DNA from: Enterocloster alcoholdehydrogenati
GTDB taxonomy: Bacteria; Bacillota; Clostridia; Lachnospirales; Lachnospiraceae
Length of the DNA: 64,000 nt
Direction of reading: 5' to 3'
Assembly (NCBI RefSeq): GCF_013282095.1
Contig: NZ_BLTJ01000010.1
Coordinates: 62,001 to 126,000, forward strand
The position numbers and the translations under genes are program-made. Below the pieces are notes generated by a model, which ran no database searches, had not been told where the DNA came from, and saw only the letters and a program-made list of their open reading frames with translations. The first letter of the stretch is position 1; each line of letters starts with the position of its first letter. Positions 1 through 8,633 of this stretch are shown in pieces.

Positions 1-93
1 TTCTATGGCTCCGTTTATATTTTTTCCGCATTTTAATACCCGTGCAATGTCCCGTGCAACGGACGGTTTTTCCGCGATTACCAGTGATTTCAT
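1..93 (-). CDS. topB: DNA topoisomerase III, N-terminal fragment (runs off window)
   Basis: Only the first 31 codons lie inside the window; the gene continues past the left edge. The visible protein starts MKSLVIAEKPSVARDIARVL, the characteristic opening of the Toprim domain of topoisomerase III, whose AEKPS segment carries the acidic catalytic residue. The enzyme is a type IA topoisomerase that decatenates DNA. The start ATG overlaps the TGA stop of the upstream dehydrogenase-like gene (ATGA), so translation is probably coupled. Type IA topoisomerase I begins differently, so TopB is the better call, although the rest of the protein cannot be seen. Confidence 0.85.
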   Translation of the reverse strand, partial: MKSLVIAEKPSVARDIARVLKCGKNINGAIE

Positions 94-1001
94 GCTTTTT
101 TCTCTGCCTCACCTAAAAATATCTCAATATTGTCCAGCACCTTTTTGCTTAAAAGGCCAAAGGCCTGTCTGGTCCTTCCCGCAGACACATTGGGGCAGAT
201 CACATGGGAACGGTCCCTTAAAATCCCCTCTGTATCTCCCAGAGCCCCTTCTGTATCACAAATAAAATAACCTCCCCCGGCGCTGAGCCAGTCTGCCAGA
301 GCCGGCACCTCATGGGCCGGGCCAATAGAGGTGTTAAAGAGGAGCTTTCCCTTTCCAAACGCCTTAAACTCCTCCCCGCCAAGAAGAATCACATTCTTAT
401 TCAGGCAGGCAAACACAGCCTGGCTTTCAGACAACAGTTCCTTTAAGGGACGGTATATAAAGCCTTCTGCCTCCTTTTGGGGCTTGCGGGTACGGCTGAA
501 ATAGGAGACCTCAGCCCCCATAAACTGTAATGCCTCCCCAATCATGGTTCCCGATACGCCAAGGCCGATGATTCCCGCCTTAAGTCCGGTGATCTCTGTG
601 GGAAGATCGTAAAGCAGGGGCCGGTCAAAGCCGTGAAGGAAACGCACCAGCTCGCTTAAAACAAATTCCACCACGCCCCGGTCGCCGTAGTCGCGGATTC
701 CCATAACCCGGATTCCCTGTTCTCTGGCACAGGCTATATCCACATTGGCGCTTTCCTCGGAATAAAGGCTGCAGCACATCCCGATATAGCGGATCGACGG
801 GCATTTTTCCAGCACGCTGCGTCCCAGCCTTGTAGTGTAGCTTACAAGCACTGCATCCGAGTCCCCGATCCGGCGGATAATCTCCTGCTCATCTGCCGGG
901 ATATCTCTGTATAAGGTCACTTCTTTTGCATACGTATTCAGTTTTTCCTCCGCCCAGTCCTCCAGGCTCACAGGTTCAATGGCTGTTAATTTACGAAACA
1001 T
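90..1001 (-). CDS. D-2-hydroxyacid dehydrogenase family protein, catalytic residues apparently changed
   Basis: 303 aa, slightly short for the family. The N-terminal substrate domain has a segment (NVDIACAREQGIRV, about residues 87-99) matching the conserved NxDxxAAxxxGI stretch. The NAD-binding Rossmann fold has GLGVSG (146-151). In active family members an Arg follows NTS (NTSRG) and a His lies in the TPH motif near the C-terminus. Here these read NTSIG (223-227) and CPNVSAGRT (269-277), so both expected catalytic residues look substituted. The protein may bind NAD without dehydrogenating, or act on an unusual substrate. The start has a good AAAGGAAAAG site. It lies 30 bp after the aspartate-dehydrogenase-like gene and its stop overlaps the topB start. 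The substrate cannot be told from sequence. Confidence 0.8.
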   Translation of the reverse strand: MFRKLTAIEPVSLEDWAEEKLNTYAKEVTLYRDIPADEQEIIRRIGDSDAVLVSYTTRLGRSVLEKCPSIRYIGMCCSLYSEESANVDIACAREQGIRVMGIRDYGDRGVVEFVLSELVRFLHGFDRPLLYDLPTEITGLKAGIIGLGVSGTMIGEALQFMGAEVSYFSRTRKPQKEAEGFIYRPLKELLSESQAVFACLNKNVILLGGEEFKAFGKGKLLFNTSIGPAHEVPALADWLSAGGGYFICDTEGALGDTEGILRDRSHVICPNVSAGRTRQAFGLLSKKVLDNIEIFLGEAEKKA

Positions 1002-1032
1002 CTTCTTTTCCTTTCACATCTTTCTGCTGATC

Positions 1033-1902
1033 TTAAAATACCACCGGCGACAGAATATTTCTTAGAACCGCAACGCTGCTCCAGCCTGCAATGGCGCTGG
1101 TGCGGGAGTAGATGTCTACCACTGCCTCCACCTCGTCCGTTCCCCCGATCTTTGCGGTGATTCTGTGGTCATCTCCTGCCATTCCCGGAACGCTGGCAAT
1201 CTCTACCGTGGTCTCATCAGGGCCGGCAGTGGCAAGAGCGGAAGCGACGGCTACGTTTACCTTTGTTGGAAGAAGGGAAATGGCCTCCTTTGCGTTGCCC
1301 GAAAAGGCTTTTGCCTCCTGTGTATCTGTCATAAAATGCTCTTTAAATACAGGCGTATTGCACAGAGAGGCCGGGCCCTTTCTGGTGGAAATGCCTGCTG
1401 TCAGAAAGCCGGACAGAGAATCCGCGGTAATTGCCCCCTCAGAGTCATCCGCACCTGCTTTCTTTTTCTGCGCCAGGGCCATGAGCGATACCGTGCGCAG
1501 CACATCAAAGCCTCCTACGGCTCCAGAGGCCAGATAGATCCTCGTACCGTTATCCGCAGCCCATCTCTTTGCGTTCTCATAAAATCCCCTGTCTGCAAAT
1601 GCCCCAATAGAAAGGACCACCAGACTTGCCCCGGAGCAGAGAATCCTTTTTCCATAATCTCTGACCGCGGCGACGGAAGCGGCTTCTGCCACATAATCCG
1701 GCTTTGCCTCTAAAAGTTCTTCTATGGAAGCACAAGCCCTGCATCCGGCTGCTTCGGCCAGCCTCCTTGTCTTTTCCTCTGTCCGTCCCAGGATACCGGT
1801 CATCTCATAGCCCTCTAAAAGTCCCATTCCATAGGCCTCTGTTATAATCCCGGCCAGATAGCCGTTTCCTAAGATTGCAAGTTTCTTTTTTGTCTGTTTC
1901 AT
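1033..1902 (-). CDS. Aspartate dehydrogenase-like NAD(P) oxidoreductase (NadX/DUF108 family)
   Basis: 289 aa. A dinucleotide-binding loop GNGYLAG (residues 12-18) opens a Rossmann domain. The C-terminal half has the hallmarks of the aspartate dehydrogenase domain: a SGAVGGFD stretch, then GNAKEAISLLPTKVNVA and a GDDHRI segment where the family carries its conserved His. Known family members catalyse NAD(P)-dependent oxidative deamination of L-aspartate to iminoaspartate/oxaloacetate, some feeding NAD synthesis. No nadA or nadC lies nearby, so a role in NAD synthesis is not supported here. The partner is the downstream hydroxyacid-dehydrogenase-like gene, 30 bp away. An 80-bp gap separates it from sbcC, and I saw no clear promoter there. 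The substrate is inferred from the family only. Confidence 0.75.
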   Translation of the reverse strand: MKQTKKKLAILGNGYLAGIITEAYGMGLLEGYEMTGILGRTEEKTRRLAEAAGCRACASIEELLEAKPDYVAEAASVAAVRDYGKRILCSGASLVVLSIGAFADRGFYENAKRWAADNGTRIYLASGAVGGFDVLRTVSLMALAQKKKAGADDSEGAITADSLSGFLTAGISTRKGPASLCNTPVFKEHFMTDTQEAKAFSGNAKEAISLLPTKVNVAVASALATAGPDETTVEIASVPGMAGDDHRITAKIGGTDEVEAVVDIYSRTSAIAGWSSVAVLRNILSPVVF

Positions 1903-1982
1903 ATGTTATTTCCCCCATTTTCTATGATTGATCCGTTCCCCATGGCTCAAAACCGGGGATACGCATTTTTATGCGGCGGCGC

Positions 1983-4900
1983 TTAATCGCCGATCACCTG
2001 CACGGTGCTTCCTACACCTTCCCTGCTGCGGTTCTTTGTCACCACGATTCTGCGGCTGATCCGGGCTTTCAGTTCGGACACATGAGAAATGATCCCCACC
2101 ATCCGCCGCCCCTCTGCCAGGCTGTGAAGGGCTTTCATGGCCTGGTTTAAGGATTCTTCATCCAGAGAGCCGAACCCTTCGTCTACGAACATGGCATCCA
2201 GGCGAATCCCTCCCGCATTTGACTGAATCTCGTCAGACAGGCCCAAAGCCAGGGATAAGGAGGCCTCGAAGGACTCTCCTCCTGACAGTGTTTTCACACT
2301 GCGCTCTGTACCATTATAATGGTCAATTACATTTAATTCCAGTCCTGCCTTCTCTTTCTTATTCTCCCCTGCCTCCTGACGTTTTAATTCATACTGACCG
2401 CTGCTCATGGTCATAAGACGGAGATTCGCCCTGCGCAGGATCCGGTCAAAATAGGCCATCTGCACATAGGTCTCAAATTCAATCTTAGGCTTTCCGCTTA
2501 AGGTTCCTCCTGCCGTATCCGCCAGCGCTTTCATCCAGACGTATTCCTCCTCCGCAGCCGCCATCCTGGCCTGACGGCCCCGAACGGCCTCAAAGATCCT
2601 CCGGTTATTCTCAGCAGCTGCATACTGGCTGCTTCGCTTCGATAAAAGAGCCTCCTTTTGTTCCTTTAAAAAGGCCCTGCGGGCGAGCGCATCCTCCTGG
2701 GAATATTCGCCCGCTTCTTCCAGCTGATCTTTTAATGTGGCAATCGCTGACTGCAGGGCGGTAAAGCCTGTTTCACAGGCCTTTGCCTCTTTTTCTGCCT
2801 GTTCCCTTGCCCTGGTCAAAGCCTGCGCCTGGCTCCGCCAGGACTCGATCCTTTCCAGCAGTTTTTTCCCGTCTCCCTCTCCCAGCTTTTCTCTGAGAGA
2901 AGCAGCCTGCGCTTTCACAGAAGAAAGCTCTGCCCCCAAAGCGGCTGTTTCCACTGCCAGACGTCCACTTTCATCGGTAAGACCTGCTAATTCCTGCTCC
3001 TTTTGCAAAATAGCCGTCTTAAGGAGTGTACATTCATCCAGCCGTTTCTGACAGAAGCTTATTCTCCTCTCCAGTTCCTCCAGCTGTTTGTCCCATCTCT
3101 CAATTGCCTGGCTCAGCTGGTTCCACAGCACCTCAGGTGCAGGCGGATCCCCGGCATCCTCAGAGGCGAAATCCTCTAAAGACTCCGTCTCGTTTATCTC
3201 TCTCAGTTCTTCCCAAAGCCTCAGGAATGTTTCTCTCTTCCGGCTCTTTATGACCTCCAGTCTGCGCAGGCCTTTTTGTACCTGCTCCCGGCACTGGTTC
3301 AAATGAAATTCCTGAGCCTCCTGTTCTCCAGTCAGTTTCTTTCTGAGGCTGATTTTCGCCTGAATCTCTCCTATTTCCCGCACCAGCGCCACAAGCCGCC
3401 CTGAAATCTCTTCTTCGGCCCGTTTTTCATCTGAAAGCGCTCCAGGATCCTCTGCCGCTCCAGTGTTGATCCCCTTCCACACCTGTTCCTTTAAGGCACT
3501 GCAGTCCTCAGCTCCGTGACCGGCATCGGCGCAAAGCTGCCTTACCATACCTTCCAGCGCTGCAAGCTCTGCCTTCTTTTCATCCAGCTCCCCCTTTTTT
3601 GGAGCCGCCTGTGGAAGGCTGGCCAGTCTGGGGTGGTGAAGGGAACCGCAGACCGGACACATTTCCCCGGCTTTCAGGTGTCTGGCCAAAAGACCTGCCT
3701 GGGCGTCAAAAAAGAGCTTCTCCATCTGATCATACTCCTGGCGAATGAGGTGTTTCTTTGCGTATGCCTGGCGGTACTGTTCCTGAATCCTGGCCGTTTC
3801 TTCGGCTCTCTTCTTCCACCGCCGTCTCACCTGCTCCAGTTCTTTCAGCCTTTTTTCCTCTTCCGACTGCTTAACCAGGCGGGCATCCAGTTCCATAAGA
3901 CCGGCGATCTGTTCCTTTCGGTCTGCCAGCGCCCTCTCCTGTTCCTTTAACGCCCATTCCCCGGCCTTTGCCGCGTCCTCTTCCTTCTTTTCCTCCTCTG
4001 AAAGCTGTTTTAAAAGCTGCATATGATGCAGAAGTTCCTTTTTCTTTGACAGCCTCCGCTCTTTTTCAAAGTTCAGTTTCTCGCCTTCGGCCTCTGTCCC
4101 TAAAAGCTCCTCCCGGCGCTTTCTGTACGCAGTCAGCTGCTGATCCAGAGACGCGGCCCTTTCCCTGCACCTCAGGCTCCGTCCGGTCAGCCCGGTCAGC
4201 AGTGTTTCCTTTTTTCGGGCCGTTTCTTCTAAGCGCGCCAGTTCCTCAAACTGCTCCGCCTGCTCCATTCCCCTTCGGATCTGCTGATCCAGCAGACCGC
4301 AGACAGAGGCCGCCGCCTCTGCCTCCTTAAGGTTTCTGCGTTTCGCTTCAAGTACAGGAACCAGCTCATCCTGCGCCCTGCTGCGGTCAGAAAGCTCCTC
4401 TGCCAGACGCTTTGCCTGTCTGGCTTTTCCCAACAGCTGATCCTCCTGCTGGATACTGGTTTCAATTTCTCCCAGCTGCCTGTCAAATTCCTTAAGGCGC
4501 TCCTGATCCGTTTCTAAAAGGCCGCTCAAAAGCTCGATCCCCCGAACGGCTTTCCCATCGAAATGCTCTTTTTTTAACGCTGCAAATTCCGTTTGTGTTT
4601 CTGGGGCATAGTCGCAGCGCACTCCGTCCAGATACTGGCTGATGCTGCGGCGCAGCTCGTCATAATCCTTCCAGCGCTCCTTCATGGCTCCCTTCAGCCG
4701 GTTCTCAAACTCCTGGTACAGCCCTGTATGGAAGATCCGGCGAAAAATCTCCGCCCGCTCTGCTGTTCCTGCCAGAAGAAGCTTCTGGAAATCTCCCTGG
4801 GCGATCATGGCAATCTGAGTAAACTGGCGGTAATCCAGTCCCAAAAGCTCCGTCACCGCCTTTGTTACCTCTTTCATTTTAGTCACCGGGGGCCGGCCGT

Positions 4901-5261
4901 CAAAAAATGTCAGCTGGGCATCGCTTTTCTGAAGGGTATAGCCAGTTCCCCGCCCCTTGGGACGCAGATACTCCGGGCTGCGCCTGACCTGGTACTCTTT
5001 TCCATGGCTTGAAAAGGTCAGTTCCACAAAGGTAGGCTCCTGTTCCCCGGCATATTTGCTGCGGAGCATCCCCGCTTCCCGAACCTCGCCGCTGGCTTCC
5101 CCATACAGCGCAAAGGTAATGGCATCGAAAATGGTAGTCTTTCCCGCCCCTGTATCCCCGGTAATGAGAAAAAGTCCCTGTTCTCCCAACTGTCCAAAAT
5201 CTATTTCCGTTTTCCCCGCGTAAGGCCCGAAGGCACTTATGATCAGTTTTTCTGGCTTCAT
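1983..5261 (-). CDS. sbcC: Exonuclease subunit SbcC (Rad50-like ATPase)
   Basis: 1092 aa SMC-like ATPase that works with SbcD to open and degrade hairpins and blocked DNA ends. Visible in order: Walker A GDTGAGKTT (35-43); a Q-loop region; long charged coiled coils; the zinc-hook CPVC (about 532-535) at mid-protein; returning coiled coils; the ABC signature LSGGESFEASLSLALGL (about 991-1007); Walker B with catalytic Glu in MFVDEGFGSLDEES (about 1022-1035). The length is normal. The ATG lies 3 bp after the sbcD stop, so the two subunits are translated together. All ATPase motifs are intact, so it should be functional. Confidence 0.97.
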   Translation of the reverse strand: MKPEKLIISAFGPYAGKTEIDFGQLGEQGLFLITGDTGAGKTTIFDAITFALYGEASGEVREAGMLRSKYAGEQEPTFVELTFSSHGKEYQVRRSPEYLRPKGRGTGYTLQKSDAQLTFFDGRPPVTKMKEVTKAVTELLGLDYRQFTQIAMIAQGDFQKLLLAGTAERAEIFRRIFHTGLYQEFENRLKGAMKERWKDYDELRRSISQYLDGVRCDYAPETQTEFAALKKEHFDGKAVRGIELLSGLLETDQERLKEFDRQLGEIETSIQQEDQLLGKARQAKRLAEELSDRSRAQDELVPVLEAKRRNLKEAEAAASVCGLLDQQIRRGMEQAEQFEELARLEETARKKETLLTGLTGRSLRCRERAASLDQQLTAYRKRREELLGTEAEGEKLNFEKERRLSKKKELLHHMQLLKQLSEEEKKEEDAAKAGEWALKEQERALADRKEQIAGLMELDARLVKQSEEEKRLKELEQVRRRWKKRAEETARIQEQYRQAYAKKHLIRQEYDQMEKLFFDAQAGLLARHLKAGEMCPVCGSLHHPRLASLPQAAPKKGELDEKKAELAALEGMVRQLCADAGHGAEDCSALKEQVWKGINTGAAEDPGALSDEKRAEEEISGRLVALVREIGEIQAKISLRKKLTGEQEAQEFHLNQCREQVQKGLRRLEVIKSRKRETFLRLWEELREINETESLEDFASEDAGDPPAPEVLWNQLSQAIERWDKQLEELERRISFCQKRLDECTLLKTAILQKEQELAGLTDESGRLAVETAALGAELSSVKAQAASLREKLGEGDGKKLLERIESWRSQAQALTRAREQAEKEAKACETGFTALQSAIATLKDQLEEAGEYSQEDALARRAFLKEQKEALLSKRSSQYAAAENNRRIFEAVRGRQARMAAAEEEYVWMKALADTAGGTLSGKPKIEFETYVQMAYFDRILRRANLRLMTMSSGQYELKRQEAGENKKEKAGLELNVIDHYNGTERSVKTLSGGESFEASLSLALGLSDEIQSNAGGIRLDAMFVDEGFGSLDEESLNQAMKALHSLAEGRRMVGIISHVSELKARISRRIVVTKNRSREGVGSTVQVIGD

Positions 5262-5264
5262 CCT

Positions 5265-6398
5265 CTATTCCTTCATCTCTTCGATCATTTTCCTGATAAA
5301 TGCTTCCTGTATGGCACTCATGGGCTGATTATTCTGCTTTTCGTAGAACTCCGAAAACAGTTCAAGCTCCGATTTTTTCTCAATCTCCCCGGTTTCTTCC
5401 AGGCCGGTGTTTCCCCTGGTTCTGCAATTGTCGTATTCAAGACGCATAATATTGGGATAAATGGTTCTTAGCTTCTGCAGTCCGTCAGGCACATCCTCCT
5501 CATCCGTCAGTGTAACCTGAATATAGTCCTCACAGTTGGTTCCCTCATAAAAGGAGCGGTCTGTTACCTCCATATATGTGCCCTTTATCCTTCTCATATC
5601 GCGAAGCGGCTTAAGGGGCAGCGTACGGATCTGAACGTTTCCTTTTTCTTCCAGTTCCACCACTGTAAGGGATTTCTCCTGAGCCGCTTCGGAAAAGGAA
5701 TATTTTAAAGGCGTACCGCAGTAACGCACCTGGGGACGCCCCACGCTCTGAGGACTGTGGATATGCCCCAGGGCCACATAATCAAAAACATCAAATACAC
5801 TGGCGTCCACGTTATCCAGTCCGCCCACGGTTACTTCCTCTGATTCGCAGCACATGGCCCCGGTAACAAACTGATGAGCCAGCAGAACATTTCTCTCCTC
5901 CCTAAAAATCTCCATATGGCGCACCACAGCCTCAAGAGCCGTCTGATAGTCGGTGATGCTCTCTGCCTCCTCTGAGAGAGCATGGCGCACTGCAGAAGGC
6001 CTTATAAAAGGAAGCAGGTGGATCGTAACCGGCCCATGCGCATCCTCAAAGCCGATTTTTTCCACCTGCCCCTCATAAGCCTGAGACAGGAAAATACCCC
6101 TGGCATTCATCAGTCTGGCTCCAAAGGCCAGGCGTTCTGCGGAATCGTGATTCCCGCTTACAATGCATACCGGGTATTTCCTTTCTGCAAGCTCTGTTAA
6201 AAACCAGTCCAACAGCAAAACCGCCTCCCCGGAGGGAACGGGCTTATCATAGATATCTCCAGCAAGGAGCACCCCGTCGGGGCGCTCCCTGTCTGCCAGT
6301 GTTAAAATCTGACCTAATATGTATCTCTGATCCTCTGCCATGGAAAACTCATTAACCCGCTTTCCAAGATGCAGATCCGAAAGATGAAACAGTTTCAT
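5265..6398 (-). CDS. sbcD: Exonuclease subunit SbcD (Mre11-like nuclease)
   Basis: 377 aa from the ATG at 6398. A longer reading frame reaches 6440, but MKLFHLSDLHLGK is the normal family start and is preceded by GAGGTTGTTAAT as ribosome site. Metallophosphoesterase motifs are all present: SDLHLG, AGDIYDKP, SGNHDS, the LLAHQ histidine and the final GHIHSPQ. Two metals bind these residues to cleave DNA with the SbcC ATPase. The start is 1 bp past the TAA of the upstream EAL-domain gene, so sbcDC is probably read through from the c-di-GMP gene. The C-terminal acidic/hydrophobic tail is probably the SbcC-docking region. Confidence 0.97.
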   Translation of the reverse strand: MKLFHLSDLHLGKRVNEFSMAEDQRYILGQILTLADRERPDGVLLAGDIYDKPVPSGEAVLLLDWFLTELAERKYPVCIVSGNHDSAERLAFGARLMNARGIFLSQAYEGQVEKIGFEDAHGPVTIHLLPFIRPSAVRHALSEEAESITDYQTALEAVVRHMEIFREERNVLLAHQFVTGAMCCESEEVTVGGLDNVDASVFDVFDYVALGHIHSPQSVGRPQVRYCGTPLKYSFSEAAQEKSLTVVELEEKGNVQIRTLPLKPLRDMRRIKGTYMEVTDRSFYEGTNCEDYIQVTLTDEEDVPDGLQKLRTIYPNIMRLEYDNCRTRGNTGLEETGEIEKKSELELFSEFYEKQNNQPMSAIQEAFIRKMIEEMKE

Positions 6399-6399
6399 A

Positions 6400-8613
6400 T
6401 TAACAACCTCGATTCTCCTGTCTCCATATCTCAAATTCACCTACGGGAAGAGGTCTGGAATAGACATAACCCTGAATCAGATCGCAGCCCATATTTTTAA
6501 GCATTTCCACCTGCTCCTGATCCTCGATGCCTTCAGCCACCACATCCATTTCCAGATTATGGGCCATCTGGATGATACTGACCACAATCTTTTTCGATTT
6601 ATCATTTTCATTTACAAAGAAGCTGCGATCCATCTTTAAGGCGTCCACCGCAAACTCCTTTAACATGGATAAGGATGAATAGGCAAAGCCAAAATCATCC
6701 AGAGCTACCCGCAGTCCGCAGGAACGGAAACCGTCCAGGATCGCTTTTACAAACGGCACCTGGTTCTCTTCCAGAAACATAGTCTCCGTCAGCTCCATCT
6801 CGATGATCCCCTCCGGGATGTGGTACTGATCCAGGATCTTTTTGTACTTTTTCCAGATGTCGCTTCCCGCTTCTCTCAGATGAAAGCGGGATATATTGAC
6901 CGATATCCTGGAAACGGTCTTTTTTTCCCGGATCCATCTGTCTTCCAGGCGGCATACCTCCTCAAACATATACAGATCAAGCTTACAGATCTTTCCATTC
7001 TTCTCAAATAAGGGGATAAATTCTGACGGATAGATCATGCCCTCCTGTGGATGAACCCACCGCACCAGAGCCTCTGCCTCGCATGGCCTGTTTCCTGACG
7101 GCGATACTTTGGGCTGGAGGTAAATCTGAAAATCATGGTTTCGCAAAGACGCCTCAAACAGGGCGTTAAGGCGTTCTTCCCGATCCAGGAGCTTTGCTAT
7201 GGTTTCATCATAAAAGTGGCAGACATTGCCCGGCCCTCCCAGCTTGCTGGCATGGATGGCCTTACTCATGGCCGTGGAAATACAGCCGGCCATATCCATC
7301 CGGCAGACCCCTATGGCAAATGTGATGGAGTAGTCCTTAAATTTCTGTCTGATATGCTGATTGATATGATCAATCATATCATGTACCCGACGGCGTATCA
7401 CCTCATCCTCCGCCTCATTTAAAAGGAGAAAGAAATGATCCATACTGCTGCGGCTTACAAGCTCCTGCCTGTTCGTCCCTTCCACAAACATCTTATACAC
7501 AAACTGCAGGGTCCGGTTGCCGTCCTCTTCTCCCCAGCTCTCATTGATGCAGCGAAACCCCATAATATTTAAATATACCACCGCCCAGGAGCAGGGATTT
7601 CCTCCTTCTACGGCTGTTTTCCCATTTTGGATAAACCCTTCCCGGCTCCACCCTCCTGTCAGAGGCTCGGTAACGGATACAGTTTCCCACCGGCGATTTT
7701 CCTGCACCAGGTGCCAGATCAGAAACATGAATAAAATCAGGATAAAAACGATAATTGCCGCATACACCGTCATATGCTGCCGGATCTGCATCAGAAGAAA
7801 ATCCGAGGGGATAATCGCCATCTGAGCCCAGTCCGTATCCTTCACAGCACAGACAGAGACCAGTACAGACTCTTGGCTGGGAAGAAGCTTCTGATAAACC
7901 GCATCCTTTGCGCCGTCTTTCTTCCACTGCTCCAGAAACTCCTTAAGCATCTGGTCGTCTATGGGAAATACGGCTCTCTCATCCGAAATCAGCCGCTCTC
8001 CTGTGCTGACATCCATCAAAACGCTGCAGCCCTGATTCTGATAGTCTGCCCGCAGCACAAGGGATCTTATGTCCGCATAATCCTGTATGCCGAACACCAC
8101 CCTGTCCGCACCGCCCGTCAAAGGAACAGGGGCGGAAAATACGATGCTCTGATCTGCTACATATGATACTTCAGGCGTTTCCCACAGCACCGGCGTCTCC
8201 TTTGCCCATGCTTCCAGATAAGCGGGGCACTCCTCCTCGGGGAAGCTGCTGCCGTCTTTTGACAGCACCTCCAGGCTGTTTAAACCCATGGCAGCTGCCT
8301 TTCTGTGTATCAGGTCCCTGGTAAGCAGACGCCCTGGCATCCTGCTTAAGGTGTCTGCAAAATCAATTACAAATTCCCTGCCTGCCTTCATACGGGAGGA
8401 AATCTGTCCGGCCACCTGATGGTTATTCTCGGCCACATACCGCTCCACCACCTGAGTCATCATCCGTTCAAAGGATACTGTGTTTCCAAGGCCCACGACC
8501 AGGCCCAACATGGCCAGGAGAATGATCCCTGCCGCAAACTGGTAGCTCTTTCTTCTCTTAGCTTCCATGCTTCCAAGTACCCCCCCCCCCCGTTTTTTGT
8601 CCATAACATTCAT
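6400..8613 (-). CDS. Membrane c-di-GMP phosphodiesterase: sensor, degenerate GGDEF, EAL
   Basis: 737 aa. Two membrane helices (about 26-46 and 281-302) flank an extracytoplasmic region of about 230 residues that looks like a Cache-type sensor. The GGDEF domain is degenerate: the active-site loop reads SSMDHF (about 388-393) instead of GGDEF, so cyclase activity is unlikely. The EAL domain (about 490-730) keeps the expected metal and catalytic residues: EALVRW, SVNISR, ELTE, ALDDFG, KMDRSF, VAEGIE and the final QGY. It should therefore hydrolyse c-di-GMP. The N-terminus contains a 12-G run (residues 9-12 region), and a second in-frame Met sits at residue 16 beyond it. It lies 20 bp after argH and 1 bp before sbcD. 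Confidence 0.9.
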   Translation of the reverse strand: MNVMDKKRGGGVLGSMEAKRRKSYQFAAGIILLAMLGLVVGLGNTVSFERMMTQVVERYVAENNHQVAGQISSRMKAGREFVIDFADTLSRMPGRLLTRDLIHRKAAAMGLNSLEVLSKDGSSFPEEECPAYLEAWAKETPVLWETPEVSYVADQSIVFSAPVPLTGGADRVVFGIQDYADIRSLVLRADYQNQGCSVLMDVSTGERLISDERAVFPIDDQMLKEFLEQWKKDGAKDAVYQKLLPSQESVLVSVCAVKDTDWAQMAIIPSDFLLMQIRQHMTVYAAIIVFILILFMFLIWHLVQENRRWETVSVTEPLTGGWSREGFIQNGKTAVEGGNPCSWAVVYLNIMGFRCINESWGEEDGNRTLQFVYKMFVEGTNRQELVSRSSMDHFFLLLNEAEDEVIRRRVHDMIDHINQHIRQKFKDYSITFAIGVCRMDMAGCISTAMSKAIHASKLGGPGNVCHFYDETIAKLLDREERLNALFEASLRNHDFQIYLQPKVSPSGNRPCEAEALVRWVHPQEGMIYPSEFIPLFEKNGKICKLDLYMFEEVCRLEDRWIREKKTVSRISVNISRFHLREAGSDIWKKYKKILDQYHIPEGIIEMELTETMFLEENQVPFVKAILDGFRSCGLRVALDDFGFAYSSLSMLKEFAVDALKMDRSFFVNENDKSKKIVVSIIQMAHNLEMDVVAEGIEDQEQVEMLKNMGCDLIQGYVYSRPLPVGEFEIWRQENRGC
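8580..8591 (-). repeat. Poly-G tract (12 G on coding strand) in the 5' end of the EAL gene
   Basis: Twelve consecutive C on the plus strand read as twelve G in the coding strand, encoding the Gly-Gly-Gly of the protein N-terminus. A run this long is prone to slipped-strand mispairing. As written the gene is in frame. Adding one G reaches a TAA within about a dozen codons. Losing one G opens a wrong frame that stops about 40 codons on. The ATG at 8568 (codon 16) lies beyond the tract and could allow partial rescue. Confidence 0.9.
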
Positions 8614-8633
8614 CCTCTGTGCAAGCTATTTTC

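Noticed and set aside
1962-1975. Palindrome CGCATTTTTATGCG after sbcC as a terminator
   Set aside because: Stem of 5 bp only and no T-run following it on the minus strand.
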